Below, piece by piece: positions 1 to 6,358 of a stretch of DNA of 11,106 bases. The position numbers were made by a program, and so were the translations under genes. The stretch covers positions 1 to 11,106 of the forward strand of contig CADBMG010000086.1 of the NCBI GenBank assembly GCA_902795745.1. The letters are read 5' to 3'. Each line of letters begins with the position of its first letter. Positions within the stretch are counted from its first letter, which is position 1. Under the pieces are notes generated by a model, which was not told the DNA's origin, ran no database searches, and saw only the letters and a program-made list of their open reading frames with translations. Source of the DNA: an uncultured Pseudomonadota bacterium (GTDB taxonomy: Bacteria; Pseudomonadota; Alphaproteobacteria; RF32; CAG-239).

Positions 1-794
1 TCAGGAATTAGACGACGATCAATATGCTCCTGAATGTCAGCTTCGCCGCGTCCGGCGGCAATATTACGGTAATTATCAGCAACTACCGGAATATTAAAGC
101 TCTTGTCATTCTGGGCACCGAATGTTACCCAAGATGCCTCACCACTGTAATTTGTGAGATAGGATGCTTCATACTCCTCCGAGCGGGGTTTCGACAGTTT
201 CTTATTGTCATCCATCTTCACAGAGCTGTGACTCATCGAGCTGAACTTAACACCAACTACTACGTTGGTAGCCAATTCAACGCTTAACTTATCGGCACTT
301 GTTTTAAGAGTATTCTTAAATACCAAATCCTCACCGTTTCCGTACGGATAGGTGTAAGTCTTGGAATAAGACGTGCCAACTGTATCTGTCGCACTTGCCG
401 TGAAAGATGAAATCGGCAGGTTCTCTGCCTCAATCACGTGCTCTTGAGCTGCCTTGAGATCAGCCTTCACGAGGAAAGACTGGGTCTTGCCCTCGTAAGT
501 GAAGATAACCGTTGCCTGCTGGCGAACGGTGTCAACACTGACCTCCACTGTCGGCTTTTCTGCCGGTTTCGGATTGGTGCTCATCAGACCGGTGTTATCC
601 AGTCCTCCGAGATCCTCCGAGCAGGAGCAGAGGAGCATTACCAGCACCATTGAAGTGATGCTGAACGTACGTGTTACAAGGGCGTAACCGTACTTAAACG
701 CCTCCGATGCGGGGGCAAATAGATTTACATTAGCGATCGATGCGAAGACGCGCGTAGCGTTTGCAAAGAAGCTGCTTGACTTTTTTGTTGCCAT
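1..794 (-). CDS. Putative surface lipoprotein, Bacteroidota-like, 5' part (264 codons; continues past the left edge)
   Basis: An open frame reads without a stop from ATG at 794-792 to base 1, giving 264 codons with the rest outside the window. An in-frame TAA just upstream makes this the first possible ATG; no Shine-Dalgarno is visible, only an A/T-rich leader. The protein begins MATKKSSSFF. A hydrophobic stretch at about residues 46-57 ends in a lipobox-like LCSC with the acceptor Cys at 58, followed by Ser-Glu-Asp. Acidic residues after a lipobox Cys are known as a lipoprotein export signal in Bacteroidota. The later part (about 80-264) is Ser/Thr/Val-rich and probably beta-rich; I recognise no domain. 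The signal lies unusually far from the N-terminus, so translation might start at Met49, although that leaves a very short, uncharged signal. G+C is about half, against 35-45% elsewhere. Function is unknown. I infer a gene acquired from, or misassembled with, a Bacteroidota genome; that the frame is coding is fairly sure. Confidence 0.72.
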   Translation of the reverse strand, partial: MATKKSSSFFANATRVFASIANVNLFAPASEAFKYGYALVTRTFSITSMVLVMLLCSCSEDLGGLDNTGLMSTNPKPAEKPTVEVSVDTVRQQATVIFTYEGKTQSFLVKADLKAAQEHVIEAENLPISSFTASATDTVGTSYSKTYTYPYGNGEDLVFKNTLKTSADKLSVELATNVVVGVKFSSMSHSSVKMDDNKKLSKPRSEEYEASYLTNYSGEASWVTFGAQNDKSFNIPVVADNYRNIAAGRGEADIQEHIDRRLIP

Positions 795-840
795 AATTTT
801 ATTATTTTTTAGTTAAATTTTTCATTTTCAGTCAAATATC

Positions 841-941
841 TTTTGGCACTTTATTCTCGGGGACTGAAAATTAACCCAAGTAAGTGTTTTATATGTAAAT
901 AGCACTTACTCGGACGTATCTGTCCTCGCTGTGTGCCAAAA
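841..941. repeat. Nested imperfect inverted repeat (~100 nt), possible structured leader
   Basis: Three pairs of inverted segments are nested around one centre. TTTTGGCAC (841-849) pairs with GTGCCAAAA (933-941), both perfect. CGGGGAC (858-864) pairs with GTCCTCG (922-928) with one mismatch. AGTAAGTG (879-886) pairs with CACTTACT (903-910), both perfect. Together they would fold into one long interrupted hairpin. It lies 47 bases upstream of the lipoprotein start, so it could be part of that gene's 5' leader, a promoter-proximal regulatory structure, or a small mobile inverted-repeat element. The pairing is seen directly; the role is unknown. Confidence 0.6.
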
Positions 942-966
942 AATTAAAAAAGAAATAGGATTTTTT

Positions 967-1013
967 CGAACTTGCGTTCGGAGATTCTGACGCGAACGAA
1001 TTCGCTCAGAATG
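967..1013 (+). repeat. REP-like double-hairpin module, single copy
   Basis: Two adjacent hairpins are visible. The first has stem CGAAC (967-971) and GTTCG (976-980) with loop TTGC. The second has ATTCTGA (984-990) pairing with TCAGAAT (1006-1012), a bulged C, an inner stem GCGAA (992-996) with TTCGC (1001-1005), and loop CGAA. The same architecture recurs at 1367-1413 with different stem bases. Short hairpin modules ending in the TCATTCTGAG motif (reverse strand here) look like dispersed REP-type intergenic repeats. Whether it terminates or protects transcripts is unknown. Confidence 0.65.
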
Positions 1014-1184
1014 ACAAATCCTGATGAAAAAATTATCACTAACCTGCGGAATTTGATCAATCATACATCAAGTCGAAACTTAATATTATGACGTTTCTCT
1101 TTCCAGAATTATTCTTAACAATAATAACCTATAACAGGCTAGAGATAATTTTTTATGCATTATCAATGTAGCACAGATTTTAGG

Positions 1185-1203
1185 GCTTTGCAAGCGTTTT
1201 TTT
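1185..1203 (+). terminator. Weak hairpin plus T-run
   Basis: GCTT (1185-1188) and AAGC (1192-1195) form a four-base-pair stem with loop TGC, followed after one G by seven T. The stem is short for an intrinsic terminator and no plus-strand gene ends just before it, so it may be chance. Confidence 0.15.
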
Positions 1204-1312
1204 ACCATTTTTTCAGAAATTTTTGACTTTTTGGCAAGAATGGCGTGCTGACGGGGAAATGTCGTAAGTTATCTGCTTTAAATGTGAGGATTTGTTGTTT
1301 TGAAAAATGTAT

Positions 1313-1416
1313 GTCATTCTGAGGAGCGGAGTATGTTAAGAATCTCCGCACAAAGTGCGGTTATGTCGGACTGGCGTCCGAAGATGCTCACGCGAACAAG
1401 TTTGCTTAGCATGACG
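1313..1416. repeat. REP-like inverted doublet (BIME-like) downstream of rppH
   Basis: The left half begins TGTCATTCTGAG and contains ATTCT (1316-1320) pairing with AGAAT (1339-1343), then CCGCAC (1346-1351) with GTGCGG (1355-1360). The right half contains CGGAC (1367-1371) with GTCCG (1376-1380), then ATGCT (1384-1388) with AGCAT (1408-1412), enclosing GCGAA (1392-1396) and TTTGC (1401-1405). The halves are inverted versions of the module seen alone at 967-1013. The element starts about 43 bases past the rppH stop and may act as the operon's 3' end or stabiliser. A plus-strand reading frame through it is not a real gene. Confidence 0.65.
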
Positions 1417-1458
1417 TGTTTGTGTTTTAATACTATTACGAAAGCGAAGGTCTTGGGG

Positions 1459-1938
1459 CTACTTTTGCAAATATTCTTTAATCAACGGAGTAAAAGCCTT
1501 GACCGCAGTGGCATAAGCCGTTTTTTTGAAATCAACAATCAGTTGATAAGCCGACTCCAACGTATCCCATCGATATTCGCTGAATTCATGCCCTTCGGTA
1601 TTGAGATTTATTTCCGAGTCGTCGCCACAAAAATAAAACAAAGACCAATACATCTTTTGCCCGACATAATTCCATCCGCGCGACTTCGTTAACGCCAGAA
1701 CATCAGGCGGAAAACGATACGGTGCCGACTCTTTAAGCGTTTTGATTAACTTTACGTTTTTTAACGATGTTTCTTCCCATAATTCCCGTTGCGCTGCGAT
1801 TGAGGCAGTTTCTCCACGTTCTATACCTCCTTGCGGAAATTGCCACGCATCATCTTCATCGGAGCGTTTACATAGCAAAACCTTACCTTCTTTATTAAAA
1901 ACAACAATTCCGGCATTTGGACGAAAATTATCTGCCAT
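1459..1938 (-). CDS. rppH: RNA 5'-pyrophosphohydrolase (Nudix hydrolase)
   Basis: A 159-residue Nudix hydrolase of the RppH/IalA type. The known role of this family is removal of pyrophosphate from triphosphorylated mRNA 5' ends, which opens them to RNase E decay; members also cleave diadenosine polyphosphates. Seen in the sequence: the family N-terminus FRPNAGIVVFN (residues 5-15), the signature WQFPQGGIERGE (32-43), and the Nudix box with Gly37, Glu43, Arg51, Glu52, Glu55 and Glu56. The usual Gly near the end of the box is Ser58. No signal peptide, so cytoplasmic. The length is normal for alphaproteobacterial members. Its ATG shares one base with the ctpA stop (TAATG), implying translational coupling as last gene of the operon. 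The rppH next to ctpA arrangement is, to my knowledge, common in alphaproteobacteria. Confidence 0.93.
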   Translation of the reverse strand: MADNFRPNAGIVVFNKEGKVLLCKRSDEDDAWQFPQGGIERGETASIAAQRELWEETSLKNVKLIKTLKESAPYRFPPDVLALTKSRGWNYVGQKMYWSLFYFCGDDSEINLNTEGHEFSEYRWDTLESAYQLIVDFKKTAYATAVKAFTPLIKEYLQK

Positions 1939-3272
1939 TATTTTTTCTCTTCTTTGGTTTTTGTTTCTTCTTCGCTCTTAAGGGTGCTTTCGCCATCATT
2001 TTGAGCGTACAGATACAAAGCTTTGACTAAGTCGAGTGCTCTAATCAGCTGATAATCCTTGGCATCATCTTCTGCATCATCTTTTTTTGCCTGATTTTTC
2101 TTGTTATCGCCGGATTGCTCGTTTTTAAGAGCTCCTTTCAAATCTGCTTCGCTCAGGTTCAAACCGTACGACTTAATTTCTTCTAACTTTGCCTGCTTAA
2201 CATCAACATCAGGCTCAATACCCTTAGCCTGAATAGAACGTCCGGACGGCGTATAATAACGTGCTGTGGTTAAACGCATTGCTGCCTTGTTGCGCAAAGG
2301 TATAACCGTTTGTACCGAGCCTTTACCGAAAGACTTTTGCCCTAAGATAATGGCGCGGTGGTGATCTTGCAAAGCACCGGCAGTAATTTCCGAAGCTGAA
2401 GCAGAACCTTCGTTAATCATTACCACAATCGGCAAACCTTTGACAATATCGCCGGCAGTGGCGGAATATTTAACTGTATCCTCTTCGTTGCGCGAACGGG
2501 TGGAAACAATTTCGCCCCGCTCCAAGAACAAATCGGACACTTTTACCGCTTGATCGAGCAATCCTCCCGGATTGTTGCGAACATCCAAAACAACACCGGC
2601 CAACTTGTTTTTCAGCTTCTTTTGGGCTTCTTCAACGGCTTTTTCAACATCTTTGTCAACGTCTTCGTTAAATGCCGTGATGCGGACATATAAAATGTCA
2701 TCGTTTTTAATTTCATGTTTAACAGATTTAACTTTGATAATGTCACGGGTAAGTTTGACATCAAACGGCTTTTCTCCGCTGCGACGCACCGTTATCTTTA
2801 TCTTTGTCCCCGGATTGCCGCGCAGTTTGGATACCACTTCGTTCAATGTTAAACCTATGACAGTTTGTCCGTCAATATCGGTAATATAGTCTCCAGATTG
2901 AATGCCAGCCTTGGCAGCAGGGGTGTCATCAATAGGGGTAATAACCTTTACCAAGCCGTTTTCCATGGTAATTTCAATACCTAAACCGCCGAACTTACCG
3001 CTGGTTTGTTCGTTCATATACTTATAATCTTCTTCATTTAAATAGCTCGAATGCGGGTCAAGCGATGTCAGCATTCCGTTAATGGCCGCCTCAATGAGCT
3101 TTTTATCGGTTTCTTCTTCTACGTAAGAAGCCTTTGTACGCTCCATAACTTCACCGAAAATATTCAACAGCTCATAAGTGTTTATATCTTCTTTCGGCTC
3201 TTCCTTAGCAAAAGCGCAAGAGCTGGTAAAAGCCGCCGTAAATGTAAGTATAGTCAATAATCTTTTTATCAT
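1938..3272 (-). CDS. ctpA: Carboxy-terminal processing protease, S41 family with PDZ domain
   Basis: A 444-residue periplasmic serine protease of the S41 (CtpA/Prc) family, which trims or degrades envelope proteins from their C-termini. A signal peptide covers residues 1-22, with likely cleavage after Ala-Phe-Ala. The N-terminal helical part contains LTSLDPHSSYL (68-78), typical of the family. A PDZ domain lies at about 92-165 (FGGLGIEI; the GDYITDIDG turn at 127-135). The S41 core follows: the VVLDVRNNPGG strand (227-237), the nucleophile in GSASASEI (Ser292), and the general base in FGKG (Lys317), 25 residues later as in E. coli Prc, with Gln321 in place. The tail from about 385 is rich in Lys, Glu and Asp. 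The start is ATG with AGGG eight bases upstream; 15 bases separate it from the upstream gene. In other bacteria such proteases act on cell-wall hydrolases, which fits its EnvC-like neighbour (inference). Confidence 0.95.
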   Translation of the reverse strand: MIKRLLTILTFTAAFTSSCAFAKEEPKEDINTYELLNIFGEVMERTKASYVEEETDKKLIEAAINGMLTSLDPHSSYLNEEDYKYMNEQTSGKFGGLGIEITMENGLVKVITPIDDTPAAKAGIQSGDYITDIDGQTVIGLTLNEVVSKLRGNPGTKIKITVRRSGEKPFDVKLTRDIIKVKSVKHEIKNDDILYVRITAFNEDVDKDVEKAVEEAQKKLKNKLAGVVLDVRNNPGGLLDQAVKVSDLFLERGEIVSTRSRNEEDTVKYSATAGDIVKGLPIVVMINEGSASASEITAGALQDHHRAIILGQKSFGKGSVQTVIPLRNKAAMRLTTARYYTPSGRSIQAKGIEPDVDVKQAKLEEIKSYGLNLSEADLKGALKNEQSGDNKKNQAKKDDAEDDAKDYQLIRALDLVKALYLYAQNDGESTLKSEEETKTKEEKK

Positions 3273-3287
3273 AATTTTATCCCTTTT

Positions 3288-4625
3288 TTATTGTGCTGAC
3301 ATCCATTCTGTCGGATTAACCGGATGGTTGTTCTTCCTGATTTCCATATGCAATTTGGCATTGCTACCGCTAGGCATAACCCCGACCGGCTCACCAGCCA
3401 TAATGGTCTGCCCAACATCGGCGTAAGTTTCATTAAGTCCGCTCAGCAAAGAGGTAAATCCCTCTCCGTGGTCGATAATAACTAAATTGGCAAAGTTTTT
3501 GAACGGACCGGCAAAAATTACCGTGCCGTCATACGGAGCAATAATTTGTGCCTTTGCCGCGGTTTTAATATCTATACCGTTAGAAGTAACGCCTTTCGAC
3601 ATTTCCTGATGAAAAGCTGTGACAATCGGACCGCGTGCCGGTCGAGCTAAGCGACCTTTGGCCTTGCTGAAAGCAACCGAACCTTTAGGTAAAGCAGCCA
3701 TTTGTGCTTGTTTTTCATACGCATCTCGGGCACTGCTGTGATCGTTTGACTGCCGTAATTTCTCAACTTCCTGTTGTTGAGCTAAACGTTCTTTTTCTGC
3801 TAACTGACGTTGTTGTAATTCACGTTGACGCTCAATTGCTTTTTGCTTTTCCAATTTATCCAACAAATCTCGTAAGTCATTAGCCTGTGCCGCCAATTGT
3901 TGTGCCTTTTGTTTAGCTTCGATACTTTGTGCCGAAAATTGACGGTACATAGCACTTTTTTGCTTAGATAATTGCTCCATTTCGTCTTGTTGTTTGGCAA
4001 GCAATTTATTTTCAGATTCAATATCTTGCAAGCGTTTAGCAATTTCATCTTTTTGCGCACTAATATCCTCAATGCTCTGACGAATAGATTCAGCTCGATC
4101 TTTTAAAGTATGAACACTTCCACGTAACAAAATACTGCTGCGCATTACTTCAACCGGTGACAGCGGCTGAATAAGTACTGCTTCGGAAGGTCGTAGAGCT
4201 AATGTTTGCAATGCGGCCAAAGTATCAATCAACATTCCGTGTTCAGCGACAAATTTTTCTTCCGATTCGCTCAAATGTTCTTGCAGTTTCTCAATTTCCG
4301 TTTGTTTGCGGGCCAGTTCATCTTCTCCGGCTTGAATTTTTTTTGCGGCATCTCGCATTTTGCGATTAACTGCTTCCAATTCCGTTTTAACCTGATCGGC
4401 TTTTTTTGCCATTTGCTCGCCTTCTTGGCTGACACGCTTTGCCGCTGCTTCAATTTTCTTCAAATCGTCAGTGGAGAGATTTGAGTCTTTGTTTTCAAGC
4501 GTTTTTTGTACAGCGGCAGAAATATTTTTTCTCGGCGGTATCGGCGCAACCGGTCCCTTTGCTAAGGCATAAGGCGATAGCAGTATAAACAAAGCGCATA
4601 GTATAAGTAATCTTTGTTTGGTCAC
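3288..4625 (-). CDS. EnvC-like murein hydrolase activator (coiled coil plus degenerate LytM/M23 domain)
   Basis: A 445-residue periplasmic protein. A signal peptide spans residues 1-22 (likely cleavage after Ala-Leu-Ala). Long Lys/Glu/Gln-rich coiled coils follow at about 40-130 and 175-295, then a C-terminal LytM/peptidase M23 fold from about 325 to 445. Three of the usual zinc or catalytic histidines are replaced: the HxGID motif reads S348-N-G-I-D352, the YAHL motif has Gly396, and the HxH motif reads K424-L-H426. This matches EnvC and related activators, whose dead LytM domain switches on peptidoglycan amidases (AmiA/B/C type) during cell separation; I infer that role. The start is GTG, not ATG, chosen because AGAAGGA lies five to six bases upstream and the signal peptide begins there. 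The Shine-Dalgarno overlaps the end of gpmI, 12 bases away, so it is co-transcribed. Often annotated simply as an M23 peptidase, but enzyme activity is unlikely. Confidence 0.9.
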   Translation of the reverse strand: MTKQRLLILCALFILLSPYALAKGPVAPIPPRKNISAAVQKTLENKDSNLSTDDLKKIEAAAKRVSQEGEQMAKKADQVKTELEAVNRKMRDAAKKIQAGEDELARKQTEIEKLQEHLSESEEKFVAEHGMLIDTLAALQTLALRPSEAVLIQPLSPVEVMRSSILLRGSVHTLKDRAESIRQSIEDISAQKDEIAKRLQDIESENKLLAKQQDEMEQLSKQKSAMYRQFSAQSIEAKQKAQQLAAQANDLRDLLDKLEKQKAIERQRELQQRQLAEKERLAQQQEVEKLRQSNDHSSARDAYEKQAQMAALPKGSVAFSKAKGRLARPARGPIVTAFHQEMSKGVTSNGIDIKTAAKAQIIAPYDGTVIFAGPFKNFANLVIIDHGEGFTSLLSGLNETYADVGQTIMAGEPVGVMPSGSNAKLHMEIRKNNHPVNPTEWMSAQ

Positions 4626-4637
4626 GTAAAATCCTTC

Positions 4638-6167
4638 TTATTTTTCAAGCAACGAATGTCCGGTCATTTCTTTCGGTTGCTCAATGTTCAACAAATCGAG
4701 CAATGTCGGAGAAATATCGGCAAGACGCCCGTCTTTAAGTCCCTTTACATATGCAGGAGCATTATACAACACCGCACGAACTTTGCCTACGGTATGTGCC
4801 GTATATGGTTGGCCGGTGTTTTCATCTATCATTTTTTCCACATTGCCATGGTCAGCCGTTACCAACAAAACACCTCCGACGTATTTAATGGCTTCGGCTA
4901 CGCGCCCCAGACATTCATCGACTGCCGCAACGGCTTTTAATGCCGCACTCATAATGCCGGTGTGACCGACCATGTCACCGTTGGCGTAGTTACAAATAAT
5001 TGTATCATATTTACCGCCTTTAATGGCCTCAACCAATTTATCGGTAACTTCATAAATGCTCATTTCCGGCTTCAAATCATAAGTTGCCACTTTCGGCGAA
5101 TTAATCAGTATGCGATCCTCACCTTTGAACATTTTTTCTTCTCCACCGTTGAAGAAAAATGTAACATGCGCATATTTTTCGGTTTCGGCAATACGTAACT
5201 GAGTTAAGCCGTGATCAGCCACAACCTCGCCGTAGATATTATGCAGTTCTTCCGGTGCAAAAATTGTTTTCATAAAGCGGTTGTGGTCGACCGAATATTC
5301 AGCCATGCCGACATCAATGGAAAAATTGACGATTTTATTGCGGGAGAAACCTTCAAATTTATCATCACACAAGGCATACAGGATTTCGCGAGCCCTATCA
5401 GCTCGGAAATTAGCCATTAATACCGCATCTTCGTCGTTTGCTCCGGCGTAATCACCGATGACACACGGCACAACAAATTCATCGGTAATACCGGCAGAAT
5501 ATGATGCAACCATTGCGTCATCAGCCGTTACATAGCGTTTTCCGTTAGCTGAAACAATGTTGTTATATGCCAATTCAACCCTATCCCAACGCTTGTCACG
5601 ATCCATAGCATAAAAGCGACCGGAAAGTGTTGCTAATTTAACATTCGGCATGTCTTTAACGGAAGCAGAGAATTCCTGTAAGAAGCCCTGAGCAGAGCTG
5701 GGCGGAGTATCTCGTCCGTCCAAAAAAGCATGAACGTTAACCTTGATGCCGTTGCGATTCAATATCTCGCACAAAGCAACCATGTGCGATTGGTGCGAAT
5801 GCACTCCTCCCGGAGACATTAATCCCATTAAATGACAAGTTTTGCCATTACCTTTTAAAGTATTGATTAATTGAATAACAACCGGATTTTTTTCCAACGT
5901 ATGTTCGGCAATGGCCTGATCGATTTTTGGTAAGTCTTGCATTACCACACGACCTGCACCTAAGTTCATATGACCTACTTCCGAATTACCCATTTGCCCG
6001 GCCGGTAAACCCACATCCAAGCCGCTGGTTTCAATCAAAGCCGTCGGACAAGTTTCGACCATTTTGTGCCAATTCGGCGTATTTCCTTGTTCAATAGCAT
6101 TATCATTAGTAATTTTTTCTCTGTATCCCCAACCGTCCAAAATCAATAACATTACCGGTTTTTGCAT
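4638..6167 (-). CDS. gpmI: 2,3-bisphosphoglycerate-independent phosphoglycerate mutase
   Basis: A 509-residue, full-length cofactor-independent phosphoglycerate mutase, which interconverts 3- and 2-phosphoglycerate in glycolysis and gluconeogenesis using two metal ions and a phosphoserine. Motifs in order: LLILDGWG (7-14), with a metal-binding Asp; GNSEVGHMNLGAGR (60-73), with the catalytic Ser62; GGVHSHQSH (120-128); DGRDTPP (150-156); GRFYAMDRD (183-191); NFRADRAR (253-260), which binds substrate phosphate; EKYAHVTFFFNGG (330-342); DMVGHTG (398-404); TADHGNVEKM (437-446); and TAHT (456-459). All expected metal-binding Asp/His blocks are present, so the enzyme should be active. No signal peptide; cytoplasmic. 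The start is ATG with AAAGGA about seven bases upstream. It is the first gene of the gpmI–EnvC-like–ctpA–rppH operon, a grouping familiar in alphaproteobacteria, and is divergent from the porin gene. Confidence 0.98.
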   Translation of the reverse strand: MQKPVMLLILDGWGYREKITNDNAIEQGNTPNWHKMVETCPTALIETSGLDVGLPAGQMGNSEVGHMNLGAGRVVMQDLPKIDQAIAEHTLEKNPVVIQLINTLKGNGKTCHLMGLMSPGGVHSHQSHMVALCEILNRNGIKVNVHAFLDGRDTPPSSAQGFLQEFSASVKDMPNVKLATLSGRFYAMDRDKRWDRVELAYNNIVSANGKRYVTADDAMVASYSAGITDEFVVPCVIGDYAGANDEDAVLMANFRADRAREILYALCDDKFEGFSRNKIVNFSIDVGMAEYSVDHNRFMKTIFAPEELHNIYGEVVADHGLTQLRIAETEKYAHVTFFFNGGEEKMFKGEDRILINSPKVATYDLKPEMSIYEVTDKLVEAIKGGKYDTIICNYANGDMVGHTGIMSAALKAVAAVDECLGRVAEAIKYVGGVLLVTADHGNVEKMIDENTGQPYTAHTVGKVRAVLYNAPAYVKGLKDGRLADISPTLLDLLNIEQPKEMTGHSLLEK

Positions 6168-6215
6168 TTTGTTTCCTTTCTTAGCTTTGATTTATGCAAA
6201 ATATAAACTGACGTC

Positions 6216-6221
6216 ATTATA
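6216..6221 (-). promoter_or_regulatory. Possible -10 element for the gpmI operon
   Basis: On the minus strand a perfect TATAAT lies about 45 bases upstream of the gpmI ATG in an A/T-rich stretch. No good -35 is seen at the right distance (the best hexamer is CTTTTA), so this is weak. No other promoter for the four-gene operon was apparent. Confidence 0.25.
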
Positions 6222-6249
6222 TATAATAAAACAAAATTTAAAAGCACTA

Positions 6250-6265
6250 TTTATAATTTTATAAA
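6250..6265. repeat. Perfect 16-base inverted repeat in the divergent region
   Basis: TTTATAA, two bases, then TTATAAA form a perfect seven-base-pair inverted repeat between the gpmI start and the porin promoter. It could be an operator or a chance A/T palindrome; in so A/T-rich a stretch chance is quite possible. Confidence 0.3.
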
Positions 6266-6303
6266 CAGGCTTATTTTTTTATGGTGCAAAAAACAATTTT
6301 TAT

Positions 6304-6333
6304 TTGACATACGCTCTGTTGGTTAAGTAAACT
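6304..6333 (+). promoter_or_regulatory. Sigma-70-type promoter for the porin operon
   Basis: TTGACA (6304-6309), a perfect -35, is followed after 18 bases by TAAACT (6328-6333), which matches four of six -10 bases. Transcription would start near 6340, leaving a short leader with the Shine-Dalgarno AAGGA at 6346-6350. No other promoter candidate was seen before the porin. Confidence 0.45.
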
Positions 6334-6358
6334 TCGAGTAAAAGTAAGGAAAAAAAGT

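Larger units (their letters stand above)
795..1458. other. Gene-free region between the lipoprotein gene and rppH
   Basis: About 660 bases hold no convincing gene on either strand. Contents: the lipoprotein's A/T-rich leader (795-840), the nested inverted repeat (841-941), a single REP-like module (967-1013), an unstructured A/T-rich stretch (about 1020-1300), and an inverted pair of REP-like modules (1313-1416). No tRNA, riboswitch or transposase remnant was recognised in 1020-1300. The change in base composition from the lipoprotein gene to the rppH operon happens within this region. Confidence 0.7.

Noticed and set aside
24..687. Plus-strand frames opposite the lipoprotein gene
   Set aside because: The minus-strand frame is open for the whole 794 bases with a lipobox; the plus-strand frames are short, overlapping and lack protein-like features.
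1143..1164. GATAAT ... ATTATC inverted repeat
   Set aside because: Six A/T-rich base pairs in an A/T-rich region, with no gene to regulate; likely chance.
841..1416. CRISPR array or insertion sequence in the gene-free region
   Set aside because: Repeats are inverted, not regularly spaced direct repeats, and no transposase frame or target duplication was seen.
1300..1692. Plus-strand 130-codon frame
   Set aside because: Its first half is a translation of the REP-like hairpin doublet and the second half is antisense to rppH; no Shine-Dalgarno and no plausible domain.
1938..3272. Lipobox at Cys19 in the CtpA signal peptide
   Set aside because: TSSC does not fit the lipobox well, and Ala-Phe-Ala just after it is a good ordinary signal-peptidase site.
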